A stretch of DNA of 64,000 nucleotides. It comes from Speluncibacter jeojiensis (lineage in GTDB: Bacteria; Actinomycetota; Actinomycetes; Mycobacteriales; Mycobacteriaceae). The number at the start of each line of letters is the position of its first letter. Position 1 is the stretch's first letter. The translations under genes and the position numbers were made by a program. This document shows, in pieces, positions 34,132 to 45,406 of this stretch. Location of the stretch: contig NZ_JAAIVF010000001.1 of assembly GCF_029589495.1 (NCBI RefSeq), positions 1,550,001 to 1,614,000 on the forward strand. The letters run 5' to 3'. The notes below the pieces were generated by a model. It did not search any database. It was not told the DNA's origin and was given only the letters and a program-made list of their open reading frames with translations.

Positions 34132-34150
34132 GTTAGGCTAGGCTCACGAA
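34132..34150. promoter_or_regulatory. Weaker IdeR-like half-box (distal of two)
   Basis: GGTTAGGCTAGGCTCACGA contains the TTAGGCTAGGCT core of one IdeR half and a poor second half. It lies 9 bases from a better box at 34159, between divergent starts at 34060 and 34211. Confidence 0.5.
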
Positions 34151-34158
34151 ATCTAAGT

Positions 34159-34177
34159 AAGGGTAGGCTACCAAAAC
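34159..34177. promoter_or_regulatory. IdeR-like iron box between the acyltransferase and the large NRPS
   Basis: TAAGGGTAGGCTACCAAAA keeps the GGTAGGCTACC core of the IdeR palindrome. With the neighbouring site at 34132 it may allow two IdeR dimer pairs to bind and control both divergent genes. Confidence 0.75.
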
Positions 34178-34210
34178 GGGCCTGCCGATCCGACGCGAGC
34201 GGCAACCGGG

Positions 34211-37200
34211 ATGCCCGGGGAAAGGTCTCCACAGGTGACCATCGGAGAACACCGACCGACAACCCAGCGCAGTGCCGCGCTCGCCGACCGGCGAGCCGCG
34301 CTGCTGCAGCGTCGGATCGCGCAGAGCAGGCTGGGCTCGGCCCCGGAACCCACGGCGTCCGGTCCGCGTGACCTCGGCGTCCGTCACCCGCTCGCGCCCG
34401 CCCAGCAGCGGATGTGGTTCCTGCAGCACCTGAGCCCCGACGACACCACGTTGAACGTCTGTACGGCCTACACCCTGACCGGCCCGCTGGACGTCGAGCG
34501 GCTGCACCGCGCGCTGGCCCATGTGATCGCCCGGCACGACATCCTGCGCACCACCTATCACCAGGACGACGCCGGCGCGCCCTGCCAGCGGGTCGACGGG
34601 GACACCGCGCCCGACTGGGCCTTTCACGATCTGGTCGACGGCGCGGACCCCGCGCCGCGCCTGCGGGAACTCGCCCGTGCGGCGTTCGCGCGGCCCTACC
34701 GGCTCGAGCGGGACCACCCGCTGCGGGCGGTGCTGGCCCGGACCGGTCCCGACGAGCATGTGCTGGTTCTCGTCGTGCACCACGTCGCCTGGGACGACGA
34801 CTGCTGGGGCGTGTTCTTCGGCGACCTCACCCGCGCCTACCTGGCCGACACCGCAGCCGGCTTCGACACCGCGGCCGACCTCGAGACCGCACGCGCCGGC
34901 GCGGTGCACCTGCTCGACGTCGAGGTGCTCGCCGGACGCGACACCGGCACCGGCGCCGCCGAGGGCGCCGACCTGGACTACTGGCGCGGCACCCTCGCCG
35001 GACTGCCCGAGCCGATCGAGCTGCCCGGGGAGCCCGCGGGCGCACGCACGGCGTCCACCGCGGCGCGGCACCTCGAACGCCCCCTTCGCGCCGACCTGCT
35101 GGATCGGGTGCGGGCGCTGGCCCGCGCCGAGGGCGCCACCCCGTTCATGGTGCTGCTGGCGGCGTTCGATGCGGTCGCGCACCGGTACACCGGGGCCGAC
35201 GACTTCCTCGTCGCGACCCCGGTGGTGAACCGGCGCGGCGAAGCCGAGGGCGCGCTCGGCTACTTCGGCAACACCGTGGTGCTGCGGGCGCGGGTGCGGC
35301 CGCGGGACACGTTCCGGGAGCTGCTGCACCGTACCCGCGAGATGTGTCTGGGGGCGTTCGCGCACCAGCAGTTGGGCATCGACCGGCTGGTGCAGCAGGT
35401 GGGGCCGGAACGCGGCGCGGGAATCGAGTCGCTGATCCGGCTGAGCTTCGGCGCGCGTTCGGCAGACGGCGCCGGCTTCTGCCCGCCGGGGATCGGCTGC
35501 GCCCGTGCGGATCTGCGCAGCGCGGTGGCGCAGGTGCCGGTCGGGGTGATGGTCGAATTCGGCGGGGCCGACGGCGCGACGCTGGAATTCGAGCACCAGG
35601 TGGAGGTGATCGACGATGCGGTCGCGGCCAACTGGTCGCGGCACCTCGCCACCTTCCTCGAATCGGCTCTGGCCGCGCCTGATTCGGCGATCGCGGCGCT
35701 CGATCTGCTCGGCGAGGACCGGGTGGCAGCGCTGGAGCTGTCCACCGGTCCGCGGCTGTCCGGCGGCACCGCGACCACGCTGGTCGAACTGGTCGAGCGA
35801 CAGGCCGCGGCCACTCCCGACGCGGTGGCACTGGTCGCCGACACGGAGCGGATCACCTACGCCCAGCTCGACACCCGCGCCAACCGACTCGCGCGCCGGC
35901 TGATCGCGCAGGGAATCGGACCGGAGGATCTCGTCGCGCTGGCCTACCCGCGCTCACCCGAGATGGTGGTCGCCGCCGTCGCGACCCTCAAGGCCGGCGC
36001 CGCGTACCTGCCGATCGACCCCGACTATCCCGCGGACCGCATCGAGTACATGCTCGCCGACGCGGCACCGGCGCTGCAGCTGGGACCGGACGACGCGGAG
36101 TCGGCGGCGGCCGGGTTCCCGGACACCGCACCCACCGACGCCGACCGGACCGCACCGCTGCGCCCCGACAACATCGCCTACGTCATCTACACCTCCGGGT
36201 CCACCGGAAGGCCCAAGGGTGTGCCGGTGAGCCACCGGGCCATCGTCGAGCACCTCACCTGGCTCGACGAGGAGTACGCGCCGGGGCCGGACGATGTGCT
36301 GCTGCAGGTCGCCTCGACCAGCTTCGACGTGTCGGTCGGCGAGATCTTCGGGGCCCTGGTTACCGGCGGCCGACTGGTGATCCCGCGACCGGACGGCCTG
36401 CAGGACATCGGCTACCTGACCGCGCTGCTGCGCGACGAGGCCGTCACCACGATGCACTTCGTGCCCTCGCTGCTGGGCCTGCTGCTGCAACTGCCCGGCA
36501 TCGAGGAGTGGACGAGCCTGCGCCGCATCCCGATCGGAGGGGAGGCGCTGCCCGGCGAGCTGGCCGATGCGTTCCACCGCACCTTCGACGCCCAACTGCA
36601 CAACTTCTACGGACCCACCGAGGCGACCCTGGCCGCCACCCGGTATCCGGTCGAGGGACCGCAGGGAACCCGCGTCGCACCGATCGGCTCGCCGAAGGCG
36701 AACACCGAGGTGTACCTGCTGGATGCGTCGCTGCAGTTGGCTCCGACCGGCGTCATCGGCGAGATCTACATCGGCGGAAGTCAACTCGCGCGCGGCTACC
36801 TGGGTCGCCGCGCGTTGACCGCCGAGCGGTTCGTCGCCGACCCGTTCGTACGGGGCGGGAGGCTGTACCGCACCGGCGACCTGGCCCGCTGGAACTCCGA
36901 GGGGCAGATCGAGTTCGTCGGTCGCGCCGACGAGCAGGTTAAGATCCGCGGCTTCCGGATCGAGCTCGGCGAGGTGCAGGCCGCGGTGGCAAGCCACCCG
37001 GGCGTTGCGCAGTCCGCGGTCGCCGTGCACGAGAGCCCGGAGCTGGGCCGGTCGCTGGCCGCGTACGTGGTGCCGGTCGGCGCGCCGATCCCGTTCGAGC
37101 AGTTGCGGTCCCACGTGGCCGGCCGGTTGCCGGCGCACATGGTGCCCACCGCCTACGCGACGGTCGACGCGATCCCGCTGACCCCCAACGGCAAGCTGGA

Positions 37201-40200
37201 CCGGCGGGCGCTGCCGACGCCGCAACCGGTCGCCGCCGGCGACTCCCGCGATCCGCAAGGACCTGTCGAGATCGCACTGTGCGCGATCTTCGCGGACAGT
37301 CTCGGCCGCGAGCGGGTGGGCGTCGACGAGTCGTTCTTCGACCTCGGTGGGCATTCGCTGCTGGCCACCCGGCTGGTGGCGCGGCTGCGCGCCGACTTCG
37401 GCGTGGAGGTGACCGTCCGCGAGGCGTTCGACGCGCCCACGGTGGCCGGGCTGGCCGCGCTGATCGAGGTCAAGCGGTCGGCGTTCCCCGACGCGGCCAC
37501 CCGCCCACCGCTGGTGCGGGCGGATCGCCCGGACGAGCTTCCGCTGTCGTACGCCCAACTGCGCCAATGGTTCCTGTACCGGATGGAGGGCGCGAACCCG
37601 ACCTACAACATCCCGTTCGCCGCCCGGATCGACGGACCGCTCGACGTCGCCGCACTCACCGCCGCGGTCGGCGACGTGGTGGCGCGGCACGAGATCCTGC
37701 GCACCACCTACCCGGACCGCGACGGCACCCCGCGCCAGCAGATCAGTGCGCCGGCGCCGGTGCCGATCCCGGTGCACGACGTCGTCGAGACCGATCTGGA
37801 CGCCGAGCTCAAACGGCTCGGCGACCACACCTTCGAACTGGACCGCGACCTGCCGCTGCGGGTGACGCTGCTGCAGCTCGGCCCGGACCGGCACGTGCTC
37901 TCGCTGCTGCTGCACCACATCGCCGGCGACGAGTGGTCGGCGCCGGTGCTGCTCGGCGACCTGACCGCCGCCTACCGTGCCCGCCGAACCGGCACGCCGC
38001 CGCAGTGGGAGCCGCCGCAGGTCCAGTACGCGGACTATGCGCTGTGGCAGCGCGAACTGCTGGGCCTGGACCGGGAACCGGGCGCCGACCCCGAGCCGGA
38101 CACCGTCGGCGCGGAGCAGATCGCGTACTGGCGCGACACGCTCGCCGGGCTGCCCGACGACACTGCCGTGCTGCGCGACCGGCCCCGCCCGGCGGTCGCC
38201 TCCGCACGCGGCGACACCGTCGAGTTCACGGTTCCGCGGGCGATCCGTGACAGCCTCACGGCGATGGGGAGGAGCTGTGGCGCCAGCGATTTCATGGTCC
38301 TGCAGACCGCGGTCGCGACGTTACTGGCGCGACTCGGCGCCGGCGACGACGTGCCGCTCGGCACCCCGATCGCCGGCCGCACCGAACACGGCCTCGCATC
38401 ACTGATCGGGTTCTTCGTCAACACCGTGGTGGTGCGCAACGACCTGTCCGGCGACCCGACCCCGACGGTGGCGGTCACCCGCGCACGCGACGCGGCGCTG
38501 GGGGCCTACGCGCACCAGGACCTGCCGTTCGAGCGTCTCGTCGACGCGTTGCGACCGGACCGTTCGCTCTCGCGGCACCCGGTGTTCCAGGTGCTCGTGC
38601 AGGTGCGGGAGGCCGGCGAGCTGTCCGGCGCCTTCGGCGGCGACGAGCAGACCCGGCTGACCGCGATCGAGCCGCGCTTCGACACCGCCAAGTTCGACCT
38701 CACCTTCGATTTCTGCGCCGTGGCCTCCGGCACCTGGCAGGGCGGGATCAACTTCCGCACCGACCTGTACGACCGAGCAACGATCGAGGCGATGGCGACG
38801 CGGCTGCTGCGGGTGCTGGCCGCGTTCGCGACCGAACCCGACCGCACGATCGGCTCGCTGGACCTGCTCGGCGACGACGAGCGGCGGCAGGTACTCGGGG
38901 AACTCAGCCGCAGCCGGGACACCACGGCGACCGCGCCGCGCACGGTTGTCGAGCTGCTCGAGACCTCCCGGGTTGTCACCGACCCGAACCGGGCTGCGCT
39001 GCGCTGCAACGACTCCGAACTGACCTATGGGCAGCTGTACGACCGTGCCGACCGGCTGGCGGCGGTGCTGCGCGGGCACGGCGCCGGTCCGGAGACCGTG
39101 GTCGCGCTCGCCGTGCCCCGGTCGATCGACATGGTGGTCGCGTTCGTGGCGACCATGCGGTCCGGCGCGGCCTTCCTGCCGCTGGACCTGCGCTACCCGG
39201 CGCAGCGACTCGCGCAGATGATCGACCGCGCCGGACCGGTGTGCGTGGTCACCACGTCGGCGGCGGCCGGGTCGCTGCCGGCCGGCGCGGCACCCCTGCT
39301 GTTGGACACGGTCGATCTGGAGCAGGTCGCGCCGGCGGCGCCCGCCAAGGTGCACCCGGACAACGCGGCCTACTTCCTTTACACCTCCGGCTCCACCGGG
39401 GTGCCCAAGGGCGTGCTCGGCACGCACGGTGCGATGGCGGGCCGCCTGGCCTGGCAGCCGGAACTGTTCCCGGTCCGGGCCGTGGACGCAGCGGGCCGGG
39501 ACACCGACACCCGGCTGGCGCAGGGCTCGCTGAGCTTCCTCGACGGCGGGCTGGAACTGCTGGCGGGCCTGGCCGCGGGGGCCACCCTGGTGGTCGCGGA
39601 CGACGCGCAGGCCCGGGACCTCGAGGCGCTCGCCGGGCTGATCCGGTCGCACCCGATCGGCCAGGTGACCGCGGTGTCGAGCGCGGTGACCGCGCTCGTC
39701 GAGTCAGCGCCGGACGCGGTTGCCTCGGTGCCGCGGTGGGTGTGCAGCGGCGAGCCGTTGACCGGGTCGTTGCTGTCCGGGCTGCGCCGCGTCGCCCCCG
39801 GCGGGGAGGTCGTCAACGGATACGGTGCGACCGAGACGGCCGGGTCGATCGTGCGCGGCGTGATCGACGATCGCATCAAGGTCGGTCGGCCGGTGCCGGG
39901 AGTGCAGATCCTGCTGCTCGACGAGCGGCTGCGCCCGGTGCCGCGGGGCATGGTCGGCGAGGTGTACGTAGCGGGTGATCAACTGGCACGCGGCTATTGG
40001 GCCCAGTCCGGGGTGACCGGCGCGCGGTTCGTCGCCAACCCGTATCCCGCGACGCCGGGGGAGCGGCTGTACCGCACCGGCGACCGGGGCCGGTGGAACG
40101 ACGGCGGCGACCTGGAGTTCGCGGGCCGCACCGATCACCAGGTGAAGGTGCGAGGCTTCCGCATCGAACTCGCCGAGGTCGAGGCCGCGTTGCGCGGTGC

Positions 40201-40816
40201 ACCGGGCGTCACGGCCGCCGCCGCGCGCACCTGGGAACTGGGCGGCGCGAGCAGCCTGGCCGGCTATGTGGTGCTCGATACGGGCGTCGACGAGGCGGCC
40301 GGGGCCGATCCCGTCGATGCGGTCCGCGCGCATCTGTCGCGCACGCTGCCCGGCTACATGGTGCCGTCGTCGCTGACCGTGCTCGGGACCATGCCGCTGA
40401 CCGGCTCCGGGAAGCTGGACCGGCTGGCCCTGCCCGAGCCGCGGGTGCGCACCGGCGGTGCCGCCGAACCGCCGCGCACCGACACCGAACGCATCCTGGC
40501 CGCACTGCTGCGGGACCTGCTGGCGCCGGCCGGAGAGGTCGGTCGCGGTGACGGGTTCTTCGCGCTCGGCGGCGACAGCATCCTCTCGATCCAGCTGGCC
40601 GGCCGTGCCCGCGCCGAGGGGCTGACCATCAGCCCGCAGCTGATCTTCGAGAACCCGACCGTGGCCGAACTCGCCGCGGCGTGCGATCGCGCCGCGGAAG
40701 AAACCGCGGCTGTGGCGGATACCGCGCAGCCGGAACCACCCAGTGCCCCGATGAGCGCCTCCGGTCTCGACACCGACGCGTTGGCGGCACTTCGAGCCTC
40801 CTGGAGCAACAGGTGA
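34211..40816 (+). CDS. Nonribosomal peptide synthetase, C-A-PCP-C-A-PCP
   Basis: A 2201-residue dimodular synthetase. C1 is about 55-480 (active-site HHVAWDD), A1 about 515-1010 ([27 protein letters not shown]), PCP1 has Ser1049 in [11 protein letters not shown]2 is about 1105-1540 (HHIAGDE), A2 about 1575-2030 and PCP2 has Ser2123 in [10 protein letters not shown]. It should add two residues to the salicyl-heterocycle. Manual codes: A1 D-V-G-H-P-G-F-L-A, not one I can assign; A2 has no Asp at position 235 (L-D-L-S-V-S-G-G-S), reminiscent of domains that take beta-amino acids. No E or TE domain. Start uncertain: ATG 34211, or GTG 34235 which has GGGGAAAGG upstream. Its stop overlaps the next NRPS. 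Confidence 0.92.
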   Translation: MPGERSPQVTIGEHRPTTQRSAALADRRAALLQRRIAQSRLGSAPEPTASGPRDLGVRHPLAPAQQRMWFLQHLSPDDTTLNVCTAYTLTGPLDVERLHRALAHVIARHDILRTTYHQDDAGAPCQRVDGDTAPDWAFHDLVDGADPAPRLRELARAAFARPYRLERDHPLRAVLARTGPDEHVLVLVVHHVAWDDDCWGVFFGDLTRAYLADTAAGFDTAADLETARAGAVHLLDVEVLAGRDTGTGAAEGADLDYWRGTLAGLPEPIELPGEPAGARTASTAARHLERPLRADLLDRVRALARAEGATPFMVLLAAFDAVAHRYTGADDFLVATPVVNRRGEAEGALGYFGNTVVLRARVRPRDTFRELLHRTREMCLGAFAHQQLGIDRLVQQVGPERGAGIESLIRLSFGARSADGAGFCPPGIGCARADLRSAVAQVPVGVMVEFGGADGATLEFEHQVEVIDDAVAANWSRHLATFLESALAAPDSAIAALDLLGEDRVAALELSTGPRLSGGTATTLVELVERQAAATPDAVALVADTERITYAQLDTRANRLARRLIAQGIGPEDLVALAYPRSPEMVVAAVATLKAGAAYLPIDPDYPADRIEYMLADAAPALQLGPDDAESAAAGFPDTAPTDADRTAPLRPDNIAYVIYTSGSTGRPKGVPVSHRAIVEHLTWLDEEYAPGPDDVLLQVASTSFDVSVGEIFGALVTGGRLVIPRPDGLQDIGYLTALLRDEAVTTMHFVPSLLGLLLQLPGIEEWTSLRRIPIGGEALPGELADAFHRTFDAQLHNFYGPTEATLAATRYPVEGPQGTRVAPIGSPKANTEVYLLDASLQLAPTGVIGEIYIGGSQLARGYLGRRALTAERFVADPFVRGGRLYRTGDLARWNSEGQIEFVGRADEQVKIRGFRIELGEVQAAVASHPGVAQSAVAVHESPELGRSLAAYVVPVGAPIPFEQLRSHVAGRLPAHMVPTAYATVDAIPLTPNGKLDRRALPTPQPVAAGDSRDPQGPVEIALCAIFADSLGRERVGVDESFFDLGGHSLLATRLVARLRADFGVEVTVREAFDAPTVAGLAALIEVKRSAFPDAATRPPLVRADRPDELPLSYAQLRQWFLYRMEGANPTYNIPFAARIDGPLDVAALTAAVGDVVARHEILRTTYPDRDGTPRQQISAPAPVPIPVHDVVETDLDAELKRLGDHTFELDRDLPLRVTLLQLGPDRHVLSLLLHHIAGDEWSAPVLLGDLTAAYRARRTGTPPQWEPPQVQYADYALWQRELLGLDREPGADPEPDTVGAEQIAYWRDTLAGLPDDTAVLRDRPRPAVASARGDTVEFTVPRAIRDSLTAMGRSCGASDFMVLQTAVATLLARLGAGDDVPLGTPIAGRTEHGLASLIGFFVNTVVVRNDLSGDPTPTVAVTRARDAALGAYAHQDLPFERLVDALRPDRSLSRHPVFQVLVQVREAGELSGAFGGDEQTRLTAIEPRFDTAKFDLTFDFCAVASGTWQGGINFRTDLYDRATIEAMATRLLRVLAAFATEPDRTIGSLDLLGDDERRQVLGELSRSRDTTATAPRTVVELLETSRVVTDPNRAALRCNDSELTYGQLYDRADRLAAVLRGHGAGPETVVALAVPRSIDMVVAFVATMRSGAAFLPLDLRYPAQRLAQMIDRAGPVCVVTTSAAAGSLPAGAAPLLLDTVDLEQVAPAAPAKVHPDNAAYFLYTSGSTGVPKGVLGTHGAMAGRLAWQPELFPVRAVDAAGRDTDTRLAQGSLSFLDGGLELLAGLAAGATLVVADDAQARDLEALAGLIRSHPIGQVTAVSSAVTALVESAPDAVASVPRWVCSGEPLTGSLLSGLRRVAPGGEVVNGYGATETAGSIVRGVIDDRIKVGRPVPGVQILLLDERLRPVPRGMVGEVYVAGDQLARGYWAQSGVTGARFVANPYPATPGERLYRTGDRGRWNDGGDLEFAGRTDHQVKVRGFRIELAEVEAALRGAPGVTAAAARTWELGGASSLAGYVVLDTGVDEAAGADPVDAVRAHLSRTLPGYMVPSSLTVLGTMPLTGSGKLDRLALPEPRVRTGGAAEPPRTDTERILAALLRDLLAPAGEVGRGDGFFALGGDSILSIQLAGRARAEGLTISPQLIFENPTVAELAAACDRAAEETAAVADTAQPEPPSAPMSASGLDTDALAALRASWSNR

Positions 40817-43800
40817 CGCAGACACAGCAGGCCCCTGCCGAGATCGAGGACGTGCTGGCGCTCAGTCCGCTGCAGGAGGGGCTGTTCACCCTCGCCCGGC
40901 TCTCGGACGGCGCGGTGGACCCGTACACGATCCAGTTCCTCGCCGACATCGACGGGCCGCTGGACGTGCCGCTGCTGCGCCGCAGCGTCGACGCGGTGCT
41001 GCGACGACACCCCAACCTGCGGGTGTCGTTCTGGGACAAGGACCTGCCCCGTCCCGTGCAGATCGTGCCCGGCACGGTCGACGTGCCGTGGCGGGAGGTC
41101 GACGCCGCGCCGGAGGAGCTGGCGGCGCTGGCGGAGGCGGAGCGGCGCCGGCCGTTCGACCTCGGTAGCGGGCCGTTGCTGCGGATCGTCTTGGCGCGCA
41201 CCGCGGACGGGTGGTGGCGGCTGATCCTCACCGTTCACCACGTCGTGATGGACGGCTGGTCGGTGCCGATCTTCGTGCGGGAGCTGGTCGCCGCGTACCT
41301 GTGCGGCGGCACGCTCGACACGCTGCCCGCGCCGCGCCTGTACCGCGACTACATCGCCTGGCTCGCCGGGCGGGACCGGGACGCCTCGCTCGCGGTGTGG
41401 CGCGACCAGCTCGCCGGGCTCGAGGGCCCGACGCTGCTCGCCGAGGGAGGCGTCCGGCGCGACGACGTGCTGCCCGCCGCGCACGAACTGCGATTGAGCG
41501 TCCGCGAGGCCGCGCCGCTGCTGGCCTGGCTGCGGGCGAATGGTCTGACGGCCAACACCGCCGCGCAGTTCGCCTGGGCGGTCCTGCTCTCCCGGCTGAC
41601 CGGCCGCGCCGACGTCGTCTTCGGCGCCACCGTCTCCGGCCGACCCGACGAGCTGCCCGGCGTGGAGTCGATGATCGGGCTGTTCATCAACACCATCCCG
41701 GTCCGCGTCGACCTGGCCGCCGAGCAGACGGTCCTCGAGCACTGCACGCGGCTGCAGCGTGAGTCGGCCCGCCTACGCGGTCACGGTCACCTGGACCTGC
41801 CGAGCATCCAACGGGCGGCCGGCATCCCGACGCTGTTCGACACGCTGCTGGTGTTCCAGAATGCGCCGCGCGGCAGCGTCGCCGAGCCGGTGACCACGCC
41901 CGACGGCGTCCGGTTCACGCCGGTCGACATGGACAGTCTCACCGACTACCCGCTCACCGTCGTCCCGTATCTCGACGGCGAGGCGCTGGGCCTGGTGATC
42001 GAGCACCGGGCCGACCTGCTGCCGCACCTGGACCCGCGCGAGGTCGGCCAACGGTTGCTGCGTGTGCTGCGGCAACTGCCGGAACTGGCCGCCGCGGGCC
42101 CCGACCGCCTGGACGTGCTGCTACCTGGCGACCAGATTCCCATGCGGACTCCGGAATCTGTGGTGGCGCAGACGGTTCCGGGACTCCTCGAATACCACGC
42201 GGCCCGCGTGCCCGAGGCGCCGGCGATCCGCGCCGGCCGACGCGCACTGTCCTACCGCGAGCTGAACGCCGCCGCCAACGGGTTGGCCGCCGCGCTGCGG
42301 GGCCGCGGTGTCGGTGCCGAGGACCGCGTCGCGATCGCGCTGCCCCGCGGCATCGACTTCGTCGTCGCGCTGCTGGCGGTCGCGAAGGCCGGCGGCACCG
42401 CGGTGCCGCTTGCGGTCGACCTGCCGCCCGAGCGAATCGCGACGATCCTGACCCGCGCCGAGGCCCGGCACGCGGTCACCGACGCCGCGCACAGCGACAC
42501 CGTCGCCGAGGTGCCGACCGTCGTCGACATCGCCACGGTGGACCCGCGAGACGAGAACATCGACGCGGCAATCCATCCCGACCGGTCGCTGTACATCATC
42601 TTTACCTCCGGATCGACCGGGGAGCCCAAGGGCGTCGTCGCCACCCACCGGGGCATCGCCGCGCTGCTCGCCGACCACCGCCACCGGGTGTATGCGCCCG
42701 CGGCGGCGCGGTTGGGCCGCCCACTGCGGGTCGGGCACGCCTGGTCGATGTCGTTCGACGCCTCCTGGCAGCCGCTGCTCGCGCTGCTCGACGGCCATGC
42801 GGTGGAACTGTTCTCGACGACCGAGATGACCGACGCGGATCTGTTGGTGCGCGGCATCGTCGAGCGGGGCGTCGACATGATCGAGACGTCGCCGTCGATG
42901 TTCGGTCAACTGGCCGAGGCCGGGCTGGTGACCGACGGTCCGGACGGTCCGCGCTGCCCGCTGGCGGTGCTCGGGCTCGGTGGCGAGGCGGTCGGCACCC
43001 AGGCGTGGTCACGGCTGCGCGCGCTTCCCGGCACCGCGGTGTTCAACTTCTACGGCCCCACCGAGACCACGGTCGACGCGCTGGTCGCCGCGTTCGCGGA
43101 CGCGCCGCGGCCCAACGTCGGCGGACCGGTCGCGGGCATGACCGCGCGCGTGCTGGACCGTCGGTTGCGGCCCGTGCCGCGCGGCGCGTCGGGCGAGCTG
43201 TATCTGGGCGGTCCGCAGGTGGCCCGCGGGTATGCGGGGCGGCCGGGGCTGACCGCGGCGCGGTTCGTCGCCGGGCCGGGCGGGACCCGGCTCTACCGCA
43301 CCGGGGACGTCGTGCGCCGCACCGTGTCCGGGGTGCTCGAGTACCTCGGCCGCGCCGACGATCAGGTCAAGATCCGCGGCCACCGCATCGAACTCGGCGA
43401 GGTCGAGTCGGCCCTGACGGCGGTGCCGGGCGTGGCGCGGGCGGCGGTCGTCGTCGCACGGCGCCCGACGGGGGCGAGCCTGTCGGGCTTCGTCGTTCGC
43501 GACACCGACGCATCCCGCGGCGGTGCGGAACCCACGGTGCCGCGGTTGCGCGCGGCGCTCGCGGACCGCCTGCCCGGCTACATGATCCCGTCGCGCATCA
43601 CGCTCGTCGACGACCTGCCGCTCACACCGAACGGCAAACTGGACACACGGGCGCTTCTCGATCGCGAGCACCACCCGGCGGCCGATACAGCGGCACTCGC
43701 GCCGGCCACCGCCACCGAGCGGACCCTGCTGATCGTGATCGCGGAGTTGCTGGGCGACGACCGCATCGGCGCCGACACCGACTTCTTCGACCTGGGCGTC

Positions 43801-45315
43801 GACAGCATCGCCACGATCGCGCTGGTCAACAGGGCGCGGGCCGCCGGGGTCGCGGTGACGCCGCGGATGATCCTGGCGCACCCGAGCGTGCGCGACCTCG
43901 CTGCTGCGGTGGACGAGGCCGCGACTCGGCCGACCGGTGCCACCCAGGAGGACGGTCCGGTGACGCCGCTGCCGGCGGTGCGTCGACTGCTCGCGGCCGG
44001 GCCGCTGCGCCGCAACGGGCAGGTCCAGTTGCTGACCCTGCCTGCGGGCATCGACGAGCCGGCGCTGCGCGCGCTGTGGCACGCCGTGGTCGCGGCGCAT
44101 CCGGCACTGCGGATGCGGGCGCGTCGACTGGACGATCATGCTGTCCTGGAAACATTTGGCGCAGAAGGTGTTTCGATCGAGACGGCGCTGAGCGTCGAGG
44201 ACGTGCAGGACGGCCTGGCGGCGGCGGTCGGCGCGTGCGCCGAGCGGGCACTGGGCCGGCTCGACGCGGAACGCGGTGCGGTGCTGCAGGCGGTGTGGCT
44301 GCGTCCCGGTGGCGGGGAACCGGGGCTGCTGCTGGCGTGCGTGCACCGCCTCGCGATCGACGCGGTGTCCTGGCAGGTGCTGGCAGGCGACCTGGCGCAG
44401 GCGTGGTCGGCGCTGCGCGACGGTCGCGAGCCCGAGATCACCCCGGAGACGACCGGATACCGCGACTGGTGCGAGATGGCTGCGCGGCGGGTGGAGGATC
44501 CGGCGGTGCAGGGCCAGCGTGGGTACTGGCAGCGGGTCACCTCGGCCGCGGACCCGGAACTCGGTGTGCGACGGCTCGACCCGTCACGAGACCGGCAGGT
44601 GGCCGTGCGGTCGACCGCATCACGGACTCCCGCCGCGATCGTCGGCCCGTTGCTCGACCTGTCCGGTCGGGGCACCGCGGTGCGGGAGATCCTGCTGGCC
44701 GCATTGGCCTCGGCGGTTGCGGCGCACCGGCGTCGGCGCGGTGAGGACGAGACCGTGGGCGCGCTGATCGCGCTCGAGGGTCACGGCAGGTACGACCAGC
44801 TGATGCCGGACCCGGACGTCGACACCAGCCGCACCGTGGGGTGGTTCACCGATGTGTATCCGGTGCGGCTCGCGGCCGGATGCGCGGCGGTCGACCTGGG
44901 CCGCGGCGATCCCGAGGAGCTCGAGGCCGTGCTGCGTACCGTGGTCGCCGAGATGGCGGCGGTACCGAACGGCGGTGCGGACCACGGGCTGCTGTGCGGG
45001 CTCGAGCCGGGGGCGCGTCCGCAGATCGAGTTCAACTACCTGGGACGGCTCGATCGCGGCGAATTCGACGGGAGCCCTTGGTCATTGGTGGCCAACGAGC
45101 GGATTGCCGCTGCGGTGGCGTCGGCGGCGGATCCCGCGACGCCCACCCCGCGCGAGCTGGCGGTGGGGGTCGCGGTGGTGTCCGGCGCGGACGGTCCGGA
45201 GCTGCGCAGCACCTGGCAGTGGAGTGCGGACGTGCTCGCGGCTGCCGACGTGGACGCGCTGATCGCGGACTGGGAGCGGGCGCTGGTTTTGCTGTCACGG
45301 GTTGGACCCCGGTGA
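40813..45315 (+). CDS. Terminal nonribosomal peptide synthetase, C-A-PCP plus degenerate epimerisation-like domain (MbtF-like)
   Basis: A 1500-residue last module. The C domain (about 10-440) begins [15 protein letters not shown], with intact H142-H143-V-V-M-D-G. The A domain (about 460-960) has [18 protein letters not shown] and manual code D-A-Q-E-G-G-F-V-D, a pattern I associate with N-hydroxy-ornithine/lysine modules. PCP Ser998 is in LGVDSIAT. The final ~430 residues have an epimerisation fold, but its HHxxxDG reads H1178-R-L-A-I-D-A: the second, catalytic His is Arg. Length and layout match M. tuberculosis MbtF, whose last domain is thought to take part in lactam closure, so release by cyclisation of hydroxylated Orn/Lys is the likely end step. 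GTG start overlaps the upstream stop. Confidence 0.9.
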   Translation: MTQTQQAPAEIEDVLALSPLQEGLFTLARLSDGAVDPYTIQFLADIDGPLDVPLLRRSVDAVLRRHPNLRVSFWDKDLPRPVQIVPGTVDVPWREVDAAPEELAALAEAERRRPFDLGSGPLLRIVLARTADGWWRLILTVHHVVMDGWSVPIFVRELVAAYLCGGTLDTLPAPRLYRDYIAWLAGRDRDASLAVWRDQLAGLEGPTLLAEGGVRRDDVLPAAHELRLSVREAAPLLAWLRANGLTANTAAQFAWAVLLSRLTGRADVVFGATVSGRPDELPGVESMIGLFINTIPVRVDLAAEQTVLEHCTRLQRESARLRGHGHLDLPSIQRAAGIPTLFDTLLVFQNAPRGSVAEPVTTPDGVRFTPVDMDSLTDYPLTVVPYLDGEALGLVIEHRADLLPHLDPREVGQRLLRVLRQLPELAAAGPDRLDVLLPGDQIPMRTPESVVAQTVPGLLEYHAARVPEAPAIRAGRRALSYRELNAAANGLAAALRGRGVGAEDRVAIALPRGIDFVVALLAVAKAGGTAVPLAVDLPPERIATILTRAEARHAVTDAAHSDTVAEVPTVVDIATVDPRDENIDAAIHPDRSLYIIFTSGSTGEPKGVVATHRGIAALLADHRHRVYAPAAARLGRPLRVGHAWSMSFDASWQPLLALLDGHAVELFSTTEMTDADLLVRGIVERGVDMIETSPSMFGQLAEAGLVTDGPDGPRCPLAVLGLGGEAVGTQAWSRLRALPGTAVFNFYGPTETTVDALVAAFADAPRPNVGGPVAGMTARVLDRRLRPVPRGASGELYLGGPQVARGYAGRPGLTAARFVAGPGGTRLYRTGDVVRRTVSGVLEYLGRADDQVKIRGHRIELGEVESALTAVPGVARAAVVVARRPTGASLSGFVVRDTDASRGGAEPTVPRLRAALADRLPGYMIPSRITLVDDLPLTPNGKLDTRALLDREHHPAADTAALAPATATERTLLIVIAELLGDDRIGADTDFFDLGVDSIATIALVNRARAAGVAVTPRMILAHPSVRDLAAAVDEAATRPTGATQEDGPVTPLPAVRRLLAAGPLRRNGQVQLLTLPAGIDEPALRALWHAVVAAHPALRMRARRLDDHAVLETFGAEGVSIETALSVEDVQDGLAAAVGACAERALGRLDAERGAVLQAVWLRPGGGEPGLLLACVHRLAIDAVSWQVLAGDLAQAWSALRDGREPEITPETTGYRDWCEMAARRVEDPAVQGQRGYWQRVTSAADPELGVRRLDPSRDRQVAVRSTASRTPAAIVGPLLDLSGRGTAVREILLAALASAVAAHRRRRGEDETVGALIALEGHGRYDQLMPDPDVDTSRTVGWFTDVYPVRLAAGCAAVDLGRGDPEELEAVLRTVVAEMAAVPNGGADHGLLCGLEPGARPQIEFNYLGRLDRGEFDGSPWSLVANERIAAAVASAADPATPTPRELAVGVAVVSGADGPELRSTWQWSADVLAAADVDALIADWERALVLLSRVGPR

Positions 45316-45406
45316 ACGCCCCGGACGCTTGCCCGGTCCCGTGAGCAAGAGTACTTTCGCTCGCGAACTAACGCGCTGTCGCGTTGGCCTGTGGAGAGGC
45401 GGAACC

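Noticed and set aside
35954-37918. 654-codon minus-strand frame inside the dimodular NRPS
   Set aside because: Shadow frame; no signal, no ribosome-binding site, no recognisable domain.
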